A stretch of DNA of 8,115 nt from Eubacterium sp. (GCA_017419895.1 JAFOKI010000196.1:1-8115); one strand, 5' to 3'; positions 1 to 5,832 are shown, counted from the stretch's first letter. The notes: generated by a model from the sequence alone, not told the origin. Translations and numbers: made by a program.

Positions 1-531
1 GGCTTTGTTAACAGATATACGATAGAGACCTCGGGACTTAGGATCATTAACTTAAACGATCCTGAATACTGCGAGCTGCACTGGCTTGCTGTGCTTCTCG
101 AAAACCGGGAATTCGACTCCTCATCTTCTGTCGCATATCAGGAGCGAGAGTACATAAGGACCACTTTTTCTCCCGGTATCCAGAACTGCGACTGCATCAT
201 AGGCTATCGCGCCGATGACTGCTATTTTACGTTCGCACAGGATTTCCTGAACGGCAGCATCTCATATCGGCAGCTAAAAGAAGCGCTTCGTTTGAGCAGA
301 TTGGGCAGGCAGTTCGTCCTTAAGAGCAATAGGGCATTCGACCGCGTAGTCTACAGCGGTTATGAGACGGTCAGGCACACCGATGTCTATCCTGGAAGGA
401 ACGCGCGCGAAATCAAAGCGCTGAAAGATTATTACCAAAAGATAGCGGACAACCGTACGATGGCAGACGATTTTTACATTGATCAAATACTCAGCGAGGA
501 GGTCAAGCCATATGATCCACGCTTACGATGA
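1..531 (+). CDS. DUF3990 family protein (ADP-ribosyltransferase-like fold), 5' end cut off by the window
   Basis: The reading frame is open from base 1, so the start and N-terminal part are missing; 176 residues and a TGA stop are visible. The visible part fits the C-terminal two thirds of DUF3990. A beta-strand segment (VNRYTIETSGLRIINL) is followed by HWLAVLLENREF, then the typical core DCIIGYRADDCYFTFAQDF, then a QFVLKSNRAF segment. In family members the R/K-A-D-D motif lies between a YD-I-V-I-G strand and a helix, and the QI-F-T strand follows. From memory, DUF3990 is placed in the ADP-ribosyltransferase clan; the N-terminal NAD-binding residues would lie outside this window, so activity cannot be judged. 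The next gene overlaps it by 20 bases on the same strand and is an XRE-type regulator, which suggests a toxin-antitoxin-like pair. The family call is fairly sure; the toxin role is inference. Confidence 0.8.
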   Translation, partial: GFVNRYTIETSGLRIINLNDPEYCELHWLAVLLENREFDSSSSVAYQEREYIRTTFSPGIQNCDCIIGYRADDCYFTFAQDFLNGSISYRQLKEALRLSRLGRQFVLKSNRAFDRVVYSGYETVRHTDVYPGRNAREIKALKDYYQKIADNRTMADDFYIDQILSEEVKPYDPRLR

Positions 532-1234
532 GGTTTTCCTTCAAAAAGCCGAAACTGTACTCGGCGGCATGCTCGACTGCGCGGTGCACAGCCTTCACCT
601 CAACGCACAGGCATTTATGAATCTTTTTATCGCTTCCGGCGCAGCCTCGCGTTTTGAACAAGGCGACATCAGAACCATTACCGGTATGTCAGGCGCAGAA
701 CTGGCATACGAAATAATGGAACTCAGCGGCCTCGAATACACCCGGATCCAGCTGCGATTCACCACAGGCCAAAGCCGCGAATACAGTCTGGGACAGATCC
801 TCACCCGCTGCCAGTGGGAGACCGGACTTTCTTTTGATGATATAATCGATACCATCCCAACGCAGGATATCTTTTCCATGATAGAGGAACAGCAGAATGA
901 AATGAGGCGCAAACTCCAGGATATCTGGCCTCCCCTGCCCAATATGAATGATCCGGCAGAAAAAGCAAAACGCACCAGAGATATCGTACTCACTGTAAGC
1001 AGCCTTCTCATAGAAAAAGTGAGTTCCGCAAATCACGAAACCCACCTGAAGACAATACGACGCCGAAACGGCATGAGCCAGAGCAAACTCGCCTCCGCAA
1101 GCGGAGTCCCCCTCCGCACGATCCAGCAATATGAGCAGCGGCAGAAAGACATCAACCGCGCTCAGTTCGAATATCTTGTAAAGCTGGCAGCAGCGCTTAA
1201 CTGCGATCCTCTTCAGCTGTTTGAGCGGACATAG
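512..1234 (+). CDS. XRE-family HTH protein partnered with DUF3990 (putative antitoxin/regulator)
   Basis: The protein has 240 residues. I chose the ATG at 512 because a perfect AGGAGG (497-502) lies 9 bases upstream; the longer frame from a TTG at 479 lacks such a site. The N-terminal domain (about 1-110) contains LDCAVHSLHL, an AFMNLFIASGAASRFEQGD segment and GMSGAELAYEI (58-68). This pattern recurs in clostridial HTH proteins that I remember being encoded beside DUF3990 genes. A charged, variable middle part (about 115-175) leads to a C-terminal XRE domain at 179-240, with the helix-turn-helix around 189-208 (SQSKLASASGVPLRTIQQYE). The reading frame starts inside the DUF3990 gene, so translational coupling is likely. 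Its probable jobs are to neutralise the DUF3990 protein and to repress the operon; both are inferred from gene order and domain type. Its last 38 bases overlap a convergent gene. Confidence 0.88.
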   Translation: MIHAYDEVFLQKAETVLGGMLDCAVHSLHLNAQAFMNLFIASGAASRFEQGDIRTITGMSGAELAYEIMELSGLEYTRIQLRFTTGQSREYSLGQILTRCQWETGLSFDDIIDTIPTQDIFSMIEEQQNEMRRKLQDIWPPLPNMNDPAEKAKRTRDIVLTVSSLLIEKVSSANHETHLKTIRRRNGMSQSKLASASGVPLRTIQQYEQRQKDINRAQFEYLVKLAAALNCDPLQLFERT

Positions 1235-1517
1235 CACCAAAACAGTCATTTCCATTCAAATACCGATACAGATTATTGATGCTTGCCTGCGCATGCTCAG
1301 AAATATGCTTCTCAACTTGCTTGTCACGAAAACTCCTGATCGCGAGCATTTCATCGACCACATCTTCCAGCCGATGCATTTTCTGATAAGAAATGTAGTT
1401 GATCATCCGCTCGGCAGTAAAATCCGTGTTCATCTCGGCGGCAATCAGCCTCGAGAACTCTTCCGGATATCCGCGGCGAAGCATCAGCGCATATAATACT
1501 TCACTTTTTTCACTCAT
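1197..1517 (-). CDS. Small conserved-looking clostridial protein of unknown function
   Basis: The protein has 106 residues. I chose the ATG at 1517 over upstream starts because AGGAGA lies 7 bases before it (1525-1530) and the protein then starts MSEKSEVLYALMLRRGYPEE. The sequence is helical, soluble and rich in charged residues, with GYPEEFSRLIAAEMNT-D-TAERMINYI followed by a V-V-DEMLAI-S-RD segment. I recall similar 90-110 residue hypothetical proteins with G-YPEEF-LIA-MNT--TA-RM-GYL and ADEMLAI---RD patterns in Clostridia, but no function. There is no signal peptide or membrane segment. The 3' end overlaps the XRE gene on the other strand by 38 bases. It sits downstream of a hairpin that ends the LysM transcript, and no convincing promoter of its own is visible between that hairpin and the start codon. 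Confidence 0.75.
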   Translation of the reverse strand: MSEKSEVLYALMLRRGYPEEFSRLIAAEMNTDFTAERMINYISYQKMHRLEDVVDEMLAIRSFRDKQVEKHISEHAQASINNLYRYLNGNDCFGAMSAQTAEEDRS

Positions 1518-1565
1518 AACAGGATCTCCTGCTCCGCTGACAAAGCCACAAAATTGCTGTCTAAC

Positions 1566-1604
1566 AAAGCAGGCCGGCTGCGAATGCCGCGACCGGCCTG
1601 CTTT
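1566..1604 (-). terminator. Strong hairpin, probable terminator of the LysM/small-protein transcript
   Basis: A perfect 12-bp inverted repeat (AAAGCAGGCCGG at 1566-1577 pairing with CCGGCCTGCTTT at 1593-1604) encloses a 15-base loop. On the minus strand the stem is followed only by a short T-rich stretch (TTTGTTA), so termination may be incomplete. It lies 41 bases after the stop of the 32-residue gene. The plus strand also has a short T run (CTTTT), but no plus-strand gene ends here. Confidence 0.65.
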
Positions 1605-1645
1605 TGTCATATCTTATCATGCCATGTCTGATTTTACAAACCGCG

Positions 1646-1744
1646 TCACTCCGCAAACTCCCTGTAATCGTCCTCGCTCGCAAACAGCATATATTCGCCG
1701 TCCACGCATCCCATGTATCCGCTTGCTGTTACATAACCTTTCAT
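1646..1744 (-). CDS. 32-residue small protein in the LysM transcript
   Basis: This short frame starts with ATG, has GGGAGG (1751-1756) 6 bases upstream, and ends in TGA. The product begins MKGYVTASGYMGCVDGEYM and ends in acidic and aromatic residues (SEDDYREFAE). The GY-G-V-G-YMLFASE-DY pattern resembles small proteins that I recall as recurrent, unannotated entries in Lachnospiraceae-type genomes; I know no function for them. There is no membrane segment or signal peptide. It lies 54 bases after the stop of the LysM gene on the same strand and 41 bases before a strong hairpin, so the two genes are probably co-transcribed. If so, it would share the LexA-type control proposed for the LysM gene. 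A promoter-like pair (1757-1785) also sits just upstream but overlaps the ribosome binding site region. Confidence 0.7.
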   Translation of the reverse strand: MKGYVTASGYMGCVDGEYMLFASEDDYREFAE

Positions 1745-1798
1745 CTCAAACCTCCCAATATATCTATACGACCAATAATTGACAACCATTCTGCCGGT

Positions 1799-2092
1799 TC
1801 AAACCACCGGCACCAGCAACTTCTGACCCGCGTAGATTCCGGAGTCATCAAGTCCGTTTATATCTTTTATCTCGTAAACGAAGCTTCTGACATCCCGGCC
1901 GTCCGGTTTGTATTTCCCTGCTATCGCCCAAAGGGTGTCCCCGTATTCTACCTCTACAGTCTTATACGTTACTTTCGACGCATCGACCGCCAATCCGGGA
2001 AGAGCCGCTCCGAGAAGCGTCATTATCACGAACATCACAATAAGCATGAAAACCGTGAAACGTACTTTTGACTTGATTCTGTATCTTTTCAT
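1799..2092 (-). CDS. Membrane-anchored LysM protein, YneA-like cell-division inhibitor candidate
   Basis: The protein has 97 residues, starting at an ATG with GGAGG (2100-2104) 7 bases upstream. A basic N-terminus (MKRYRIKSKVR) precedes one hydrophobic segment (about 12-36, FTVFMLIVMFVIMTLLGAAL), either an anchor or an uncleaved signal. A single LysM domain covers about 47-97: YKTVEVEYGDTLWAIAGKY, then the INGLDDSGIYAGQKLLVPVV end. LysM binds peptidoglycan, so the domain should face the wall. This size and layout match the YneA group, which in Bacillus blocks septation during the SOS response and is repressed by LexA. A LexA-box match lies 72 bases upstream of the start. Unlike the usual arrangement, no lexA gene is adjacent. 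Other short LysM membrane proteins look similar, so the division-inhibitor role is likely but not proven. Confidence 0.82.
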   Translation of the reverse strand: MKRYRIKSKVRFTVFMLIVMFVIMTLLGAALPGLAVDASKVTYKTVEVEYGDTLWAIAGKYKPDGRDVRSFVYEIKDINGLDDSGIYAGQKLLVPVV

Positions 2093-2163
2093 GTGAGTGC
2101 CTCCATTCCGTATATCTTTCAGGCCGCTTTCGGCTATTTATGCATGCCAGCTGCGCCGGCAAT

Positions 2164-2175
2164 AAACATTTGTTC
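2164..2175 (-). promoter_or_regulatory. Candidate LexA (SOS) box upstream of the YneA-like gene
   Basis: On the minus strand the sequence reads GAACAAATGTTT, which fits the Firmicute/clostridial LexA pattern GAAC-N4-GTTY. It differs from the perfect palindrome at one half-site base. It is 72 bases upstream of the LysM start codon, a sensible place for an operator. A weak -35-like TTGCCG follows directly downstream, but no convincing -10 is visible, so the promoter itself is not assigned. Confidence 0.55.
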
Positions 2176-2251
2176 TTCTTTACACTCACATGGTACATCT
2201 TCAGAAGTCCAAAAAACGTCCCTCAATTATGTGTTTCCGAAATTATGGCAC

Positions 2252-2285
2252 AAAAAAAACAGCCAGCCCTTTTTCGGGCCGGCTG
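2252..2285 (-). terminator. Intrinsic terminator of the NSS transporter gene
   Basis: On the minus strand CAGCCGGCCC pairs with GGGCTGGCTG (10 bp with one G-U pair) around a GAAAAA loop and is followed directly by eight T residues. This is a textbook rho-independent terminator, 27 bases after the transporter stop codon. Confidence 0.93.
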
Positions 2286-2312
2286 GTGTAATGCTTTGTT
2301 ATTCTATTGTTT

Positions 2313-3833
2313 TTATTTCTCGTCTACCCATCCTGACGCACGGCACATTGCCCAGTAAACTACGAGCAGACCGATAGCGATCGCATAGCCGACAGCCTGG
2401 CTGCCGAAGTAATCAGCGATAGATCCGGCCGAGATGAAGCACATAACGATCGGGACGATGTATTTGATGCAGATACGGTAAAATCTATGGATGTCCCCTT
2501 CATAACCGATCCTGATCTCTTCATAGATAGACTCCGATCCCTTCTCCCATCCGATGATAAGAGCCATGATCATAGCGCCGATCGGCATTGCAAGACCTTC
2601 AGACCAGCAGTCGAAGAAATCGAGCCAGCAGTCATTCCAGCCTGCGACTTCGACTCCAAACAATTGAGCAGGCGCGATGCCGTTTGAACCGAGACCGTCA
2701 GCAGCGACAAGGCATGCAATGGCTGTGATGATCGCGCATACGATGACCGTGATCATACTGCGGTCAGAACTCTTGCCTTTAAGAGTATTTCCATCGATGA
2801 TCATCGTCACGATTACCTCGATCAGCGAGATAGCGGATGATACCGCTGCGATCAGAACGAGGATGTAGAAAATGGTACCGAACAGACCGCCTATCGCTCC
2901 CATGTTGTGGAATACATCCTGAAGCGTTGCGAACAGCAGGTTCGGTCCGCCAAGTTTGATTTCGCCAACCGGAATACCATTGTTGATTCCGTTCGCAACA
3001 GCAGCGGGGATAACAGCGAGTCCTGCCATCAGAGCTACCAGTGTATCGAACACAACGATCACGAGTGAGTTCTGCGGCAGATTCTCTTCCTTGCTGAGAT
3101 ACGATCCGTAAGTGATCATAGCTCCCATTGCCAGTGACAGTGAGAAGAACATCTGACCGCCGGCTGTAGCGAGAACCGAAAGCACACTCGGAGATTCCGA
3201 AATGAATCCGGCTTTTATTGCGTAACCGGGGATAAACATGAACTTGAGGCCTTCAACTGCGTTCGGCAGAGTAAGCGCGCGGATAATGATGATGACAAGC
3301 ATCACGAAGAGAGCGGGCATGCCGACTTTGTTGAATTTCTCGATACCGCCGGAAATACCGCCGCGGTTGATCAGGAAGCAGATTACCATGAACAGGAGCA
3401 GAACTCCGATACTGATCCACGGATTGGTCAGAATTGCTCCGAACGAACTGCTGTCAGGCACTCCTTTGAAAATACCGATAAAGTTCGTGATTACATAGTA
3501 GATGCAGTATCCGCCCAGTACCGAATAGAATGTCATGATCAGGAACGGAGCTGCGACTGCCAGCCAACCTACAGACGCGAAACGCTTGGTGTAATTTTTG
3601 TAAGCGAGGATCGGTCCAGATCCGGTTTTACGGCCGAGTGCCAGTTCACTGCACATGATCGCGAATCCGACAAAGACGGCCAATGCCAGGTAAACGAGCA
3701 GGAATACAAAGCCGCCCGATTTACCCATTTTGTACGGGAAGCCCCAGATGTTGCCCAGACCTACGGCTGAGCCGATAGCGGCGAGCAGGAAACCTATATT
3801 ACTTCCCCATGAACCGCGTTCGTTGTTCTCCAT
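2313..3833 (-). CDS. Sodium-dependent transporter of the NSS/SNF family (amino-acid-type symporter)
   Basis: The protein has 506 residues, close to bacterial NSS members such as LeuT. It starts at an ATG with AAAGGAGA 7 bases upstream (3841-3848). It is strongly hydrophobic with about 11-12 membrane segments in the LeuT fold. The TM1 signature is clear: GSAVGLGNIWGFPY at 21-34, with the broken-helix GLGN that lines the Na+ and substrate sites. The TM6 equivalent reads FFSLSLAMGAMITYGSYL. The TM8 equivalent reads LIAAVSSAISLIE, whose Ser pair fits the Na2 site. The TM10 entry keeps an Asp before the Trp (LDFFDCW). The position of the LeuT extracellular-gate Arg30 is Gly31 here. It should couple Na+ entry to uptake of an amino acid or related amine; the substrate cannot be told. 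It has its own strong promoter and terminator, so it is probably a single-gene unit that may also receive read-through from DUF2804. Confidence 0.95.
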   Translation of the reverse strand: MENNERGSWGSNIGFLLAAIGSAVGLGNIWGFPYKMGKSGGFVFLLVYLALAVFVGFAIMCSELALGRKTGSGPILAYKNYTKRFASVGWLAVAAPFLIMTFYSVLGGYCIYYVITNFIGIFKGVPDSSSFGAILTNPWISIGVLLLFMVICFLINRGGISGGIEKFNKVGMPALFVMLVIIIIRALTLPNAVEGLKFMFIPGYAIKAGFISESPSVLSVLATAGGQMFFSLSLAMGAMITYGSYLSKEENLPQNSLVIVVFDTLVALMAGLAVIPAAVANGINNGIPVGEIKLGGPNLLFATLQDVFHNMGAIGGLFGTIFYILVLIAAVSSAISLIEVIVTMIIDGNTLKGKSSDRSMITVIVCAIITAIACLVAADGLGSNGIAPAQLFGVEVAGWNDCWLDFFDCWSEGLAMPIGAMIMALIIGWEKGSESIYEEIRIGYEGDIHRFYRICIKYIVPIVMCFISAGSIADYFGSQAVGYAIAIGLLVVYWAMCRASGWVDEK

Positions 3834-3885
3834 AACTATCTCTCCTTTAACTAATGATTTGTTTTATAAAGATGATGATTTAATA

Positions 3886-3914
3886 ATAATATCAAAAATG
3901 TATTGATTTGTAAA
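3886..3914 (-). promoter_or_regulatory. Sigma-A-type promoter of the NSS transporter gene
   Basis: On the minus strand TTTACA (-35, 3909-3914) is separated by 17 bases from TATTAT (-10, 3886-3891). Each hexamer matches consensus at 5 of 6 positions. The region is very A+T-rich and sits between the DUF2804 stop codon (the -35 begins 4 bases after it) and the transporter's ribosome binding site, giving a leader of roughly 45 bases. Confidence 0.75.
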
Positions 3915-3918
3915 CATT

Positions 3919-4992
3919 TCAATATCTGTTGTGCACTTTTTCTGCGAAACACACCACATCTTTTATGTCGAGCCGCGTTCCGTCATCAAGCACAGCCGTT
4001 CCGCTCATGCGGCCGAACACCTGATGCTGATCGGATACAATGACCTTGAAATCCAGGTTCGCAGCGCGGTCGAGCACAGGAACGAACTCCATCTCAAACC
4101 TGCCGTCGCTTGAAGTGAACCGCCAGGGATCCATATAACCGGTCTCCGGGATAATGAACTCGATGTCGTCAAGTTTGTGCGCTTTCCCGTCATAGAAAAT
4201 TATATTCTCGCTGGCTGCGCTCGTGTTGCCGAAACCGTATCCGATATTGAATCCGAATGCTTTTCCGTCAAGATCACAGTTTCCCGATCCCCAGAACCAT
4301 GTATTGTCGTATGTCCAGACACCCCTGCCCCAGTCGAGCGTTCCGAAGTCAGTCGCGGGGTTGAACTCGAGCCTTTCTCCGTCGAATTCCACATAACCCG
4401 ATGCCCGCATGCAATTTATCTTCTGATTGTAGTAGAAAGCGTGCTTCTTGTCCCATGGTGTCGCGATAACCATTGAATCCATCGGCGGCTGCTCGAGAAC
4501 GATGTCAGCCGTGAGTGCTTTGTCGTTAAAGAATCTTTCAAAACGGCAGCGGATGTGACGTCTTCTGGCTACACCCGGACCGGCATCCGGTCCGACTTTA
4601 TTGCCGTCCGGCGATTCGACCGTAAAACTCATGTCGAGCCGCTTGTCTTTATATGCGGTCACACCCGAGGAAGAATCCTCAGGAAGCTTGAGTTTTCCCA
4701 TCGGAAAGGCATTCAGCACCGTCTCGGTATGTTCACGCGGTATACCGTCAAATCTTAACAGCGACACGGACTGCAGCCCTATGTAGCCGTCGTCAGAGAT
4801 AGTAAACGCTGCGGCGAAGTCTTTGTTTACGACGATATAGTAATCCCATTCCTTGATGCGGAATTTCGGAGCCTTGATCATTGACCTGCGGTACCGCTGC
4901 ACCAGATTTCTGGACCAGCCCGGCTCACGAAGCTCGCCATACTCATCGAGCAGAAGGCCGGGCTTTATTACCTCATGATTTCTTAAAGTCAT
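3919..4992 (-). CDS. DUF2804 family protein
   Basis: The protein has 357 residues and starts at an ATG with TGAGGTG 5 bases upstream (4998-5004). It shows the DUF2804 hallmarks. Near the N-terminus are GLLLDEYGELREPGWSRN (12-29) and then RIKEWDYY (45-52). In the middle is a tryptophan/glycine-rich block (TDFGTLDWGRGVWTYDNTWF), followed by GFNIGYGFGN. The C-terminal part is rich in beta strands. It has no signal peptide or membrane segment, so it is probably cytoplasmic. From memory, DUF2804 is related to lipocalin-like AttH/hydroxyneurosporene-synthase-type beta-barrels, which would suit binding or modifying a hydrophobic molecule; no activity is established to my knowledge. It has no clear promoter: the nearest upstream element is the terminator hairpin of the lipoprotein gene. 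Its stop lies 4 bases before the -35 of the transporter promoter, with no terminator between. Confidence 0.88.
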   Translation of the reverse strand: MTLRNHEVIKPGLLLDEYGELREPGWSRNLVQRYRRSMIKAPKFRIKEWDYYIVVNKDFAAAFTISDDGYIGLQSVSLLRFDGIPREHTETVLNAFPMGKLKLPEDSSSGVTAYKDKRLDMSFTVESPDGNKVGPDAGPGVARRRHIRCRFERFFNDKALTADIVLEQPPMDSMVIATPWDKKHAFYYNQKINCMRASGYVEFDGERLEFNPATDFGTLDWGRGVWTYDNTWFWGSGNCDLDGKAFGFNIGYGFGNTSAASENIIFYDGKAHKLDDIEFIIPETGYMDPWRFTSSDGRFEMEFVPVLDRAANLDFKVIVSDQHQVFGRMSGTAVLDDGTRLDIKDVVCFAEKVHNRY

Positions 4993-5008
4993 ATCGACAC
5001 CTCATTTC

Positions 5009-5038
5009 AAAAGCGGGATGACCATAAGGCCGCCCCGC
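5009..5038 (-). terminator. Hairpin terminator after the DUF4854-type lipoprotein gene, in the DUF2804 leader
   Basis: On the minus strand GCGGGGCGGCC pairs with GGTCATCCCGC (11 positions, one C-A mismatch and two G-U pairs) around a TTAT loop, followed by four T residues. It begins 27 bases after the lipoprotein stop. Its T run ends 4 bases before the DUF2804 ribosome binding site, so it could also act as an attenuator for that gene. Confidence 0.65.
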
Positions 5039-5065
5039 ATAAAAACTAATCACTTGGTATCCGTC

Positions 5066-5671
5066 TTATTTATGAAAGACTTTATTTCCGATCAACGACC
5101 CGTCGCCGTTGAAATAAACGATTTCTATCTCAATGTTTTCAAGTCCGAATTCAGACTCAACGACGTCGATAGTATTCATCATCTGGTCGTTGAGAGAGTC
5201 AAGACTCGATTCAATGTTCCCTTTGATTGCATTAACCTGATCCTGAGAATAAGTCTGCTTATATTTATACCCGTAGACCAGAGTATTCCCGTTTGCGAAA
5301 ACCTCAAAGTCAAGAAGATCGATCCATGACTTAGCCTGGTCAGATTCAGCAACCTGCTTATTGATTGCCTCCAGCTGCTCCGGGTGCTGGTTGAAGTATT
5401 CTTCAAGCGTCATTTTGCCCGACTCAGCCGGCGCAGGTTCAGGTTCTGCCTGCTCTTCCACTTCTTCTGTAGCCTCTGCTGTCTCTTCTACCGCTTCCTC
5501 CGCTTCAGTTGCAGCTTCTTCTTCAGCTACTGATACTTCCTCGGCTGACGATTTTGCCGCCGAAGATGCTTTTTCCGGCTCACTTTTGCTTCCGCAGGCA
5601 CTCATCGTGACCGCAATGACCGCGATCAGACATAGCACCAGTATCGATCTGATAATTGAATTCTTTTTCAT
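5066..5671 (-). CDS. Lipoprotein with Glu/Ala-rich linker and DUF4854-like C-terminal domain
   Basis: The protein has 201 residues from the ATG at 5671, chosen because GGAG (5679-5682) lies 7 bases upstream and the product then begins with a normal signal sequence. Longer in-frame starts add 13 residues and no better site. A lysine-containing N-terminus and hydrophobic core lead to a lipobox-like TMSAC with the lipidated Cys at 26; Met at the -3 position is slightly unusual. Residues 29-84 are a low-complexity linker rich in Glu, Ala and Ser that probably extends the domain away from the membrane into the wall. Residues 86-201 (KMTLEEYFNQHPEQLEAI, then NGNTLVYGYKYKQTYS, ending VYFNGDGSLIGNKVFHK) fit DUF4854, a family of unknown function common in Firmicute lipoproteins. 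It has a near-perfect promoter and a terminator. The promoter is back to back with that of a second lipoprotein. Confidence 0.85.
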   Translation of the reverse strand: MKKNSIIRSILVLCLIAVIAVTMSACGSKSEPEKASSAAKSSAEEVSVAEEEAATEAEEAVEETAEATEEVEEQAEPEPAPAESGKMTLEEYFNQHPEQLEAINKQVAESDQAKSWIDLLDFEVFANGNTLVYGYKYKQTYSQDQVNAIKGNIESSLDSLNDQMMNTIDVVESEFGLENIEIEIVYFNGDGSLIGNKVFHK

Positions 5672-5709
5672 GATCCTTCTCCGTTTAACCAACAATAACC
5701 GATAAGACA

Positions 5710-5738
5710 ATTATATATTCTCTCGGCTCAGGTTTCAA
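5710..5738 (-). promoter_or_regulatory. Near-consensus promoter of the DUF4854-type lipoprotein
   Basis: On the minus strand TTGAAA (5733-5738) and a perfect TATAAT (5710-5715) are separated by 17 bases. This is an almost ideal sigma-A promoter, about 40 bases upstream of the chosen start codon. That supports the shorter start, because the longer one would begin inside the -10 element. Confidence 0.88.
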
Positions 5739-5755
5739 CAAAGCTTTTTGTCTTC

Positions 5756-5784
5756 TTGAGATTCCGGCATCATCAAGCTATAAT
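5756..5784 (+). promoter_or_regulatory. Near-consensus promoter of the 292-residue lipoprotein
   Basis: TTGAGA (5756-5761) and a perfect TATAAT (5779-5784) are 17 bases apart. The predicted transcript would start near 5791, giving a leader of about 42 bases that contains the palindrome at 5801-5818. The -35 boxes of this promoter and the divergent one are only 17 bases apart. Confidence 0.88.
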
Positions 5785-5800
5785 GATTAGCGGATGAACA

Positions 5801-5818
5801 GATCCTGCTAACAGGATC
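5801..5818 (+). promoter_or_regulatory. Perfect palindrome/hairpin in the lipoprotein leader
   Basis: GATCCTG, a CTAA loop, then CAGGATC form a perfect 7-bp inverted repeat just downstream of the predicted transcription start. It ends 2 bases before the purine-rich ribosome binding site (AAAGGA at 5821-5826). It could be an operator on DNA or a leader stem-loop in mRNA; there is no T tract, so it is not a terminator. Confidence 0.5.
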
Positions 5819-5832
5819 GGAAAGGATAAAAA

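Noticed and set aside
595..1255. Two long open frames on the minus strand opposite the first XRE gene
   Set aside because: They are shadows of the clearly recognisable XRE coding region, lack start signals, and their products show no domain pattern.
1399..2071. Plus-strand open frames across the LysM and 32-residue genes
   Set aside because: They have no ribosome binding site, pass through a strong hairpin, and oppose genes with good starts and recognisable domains.
5361..5705. 114-codon plus-strand frame rich in Ser and Ala
   Set aside because: It is the reverse complement of the Glu/Ala-rich linker of the DUF4854-type lipoprotein; the low-complexity codons keep the antisense frame open.
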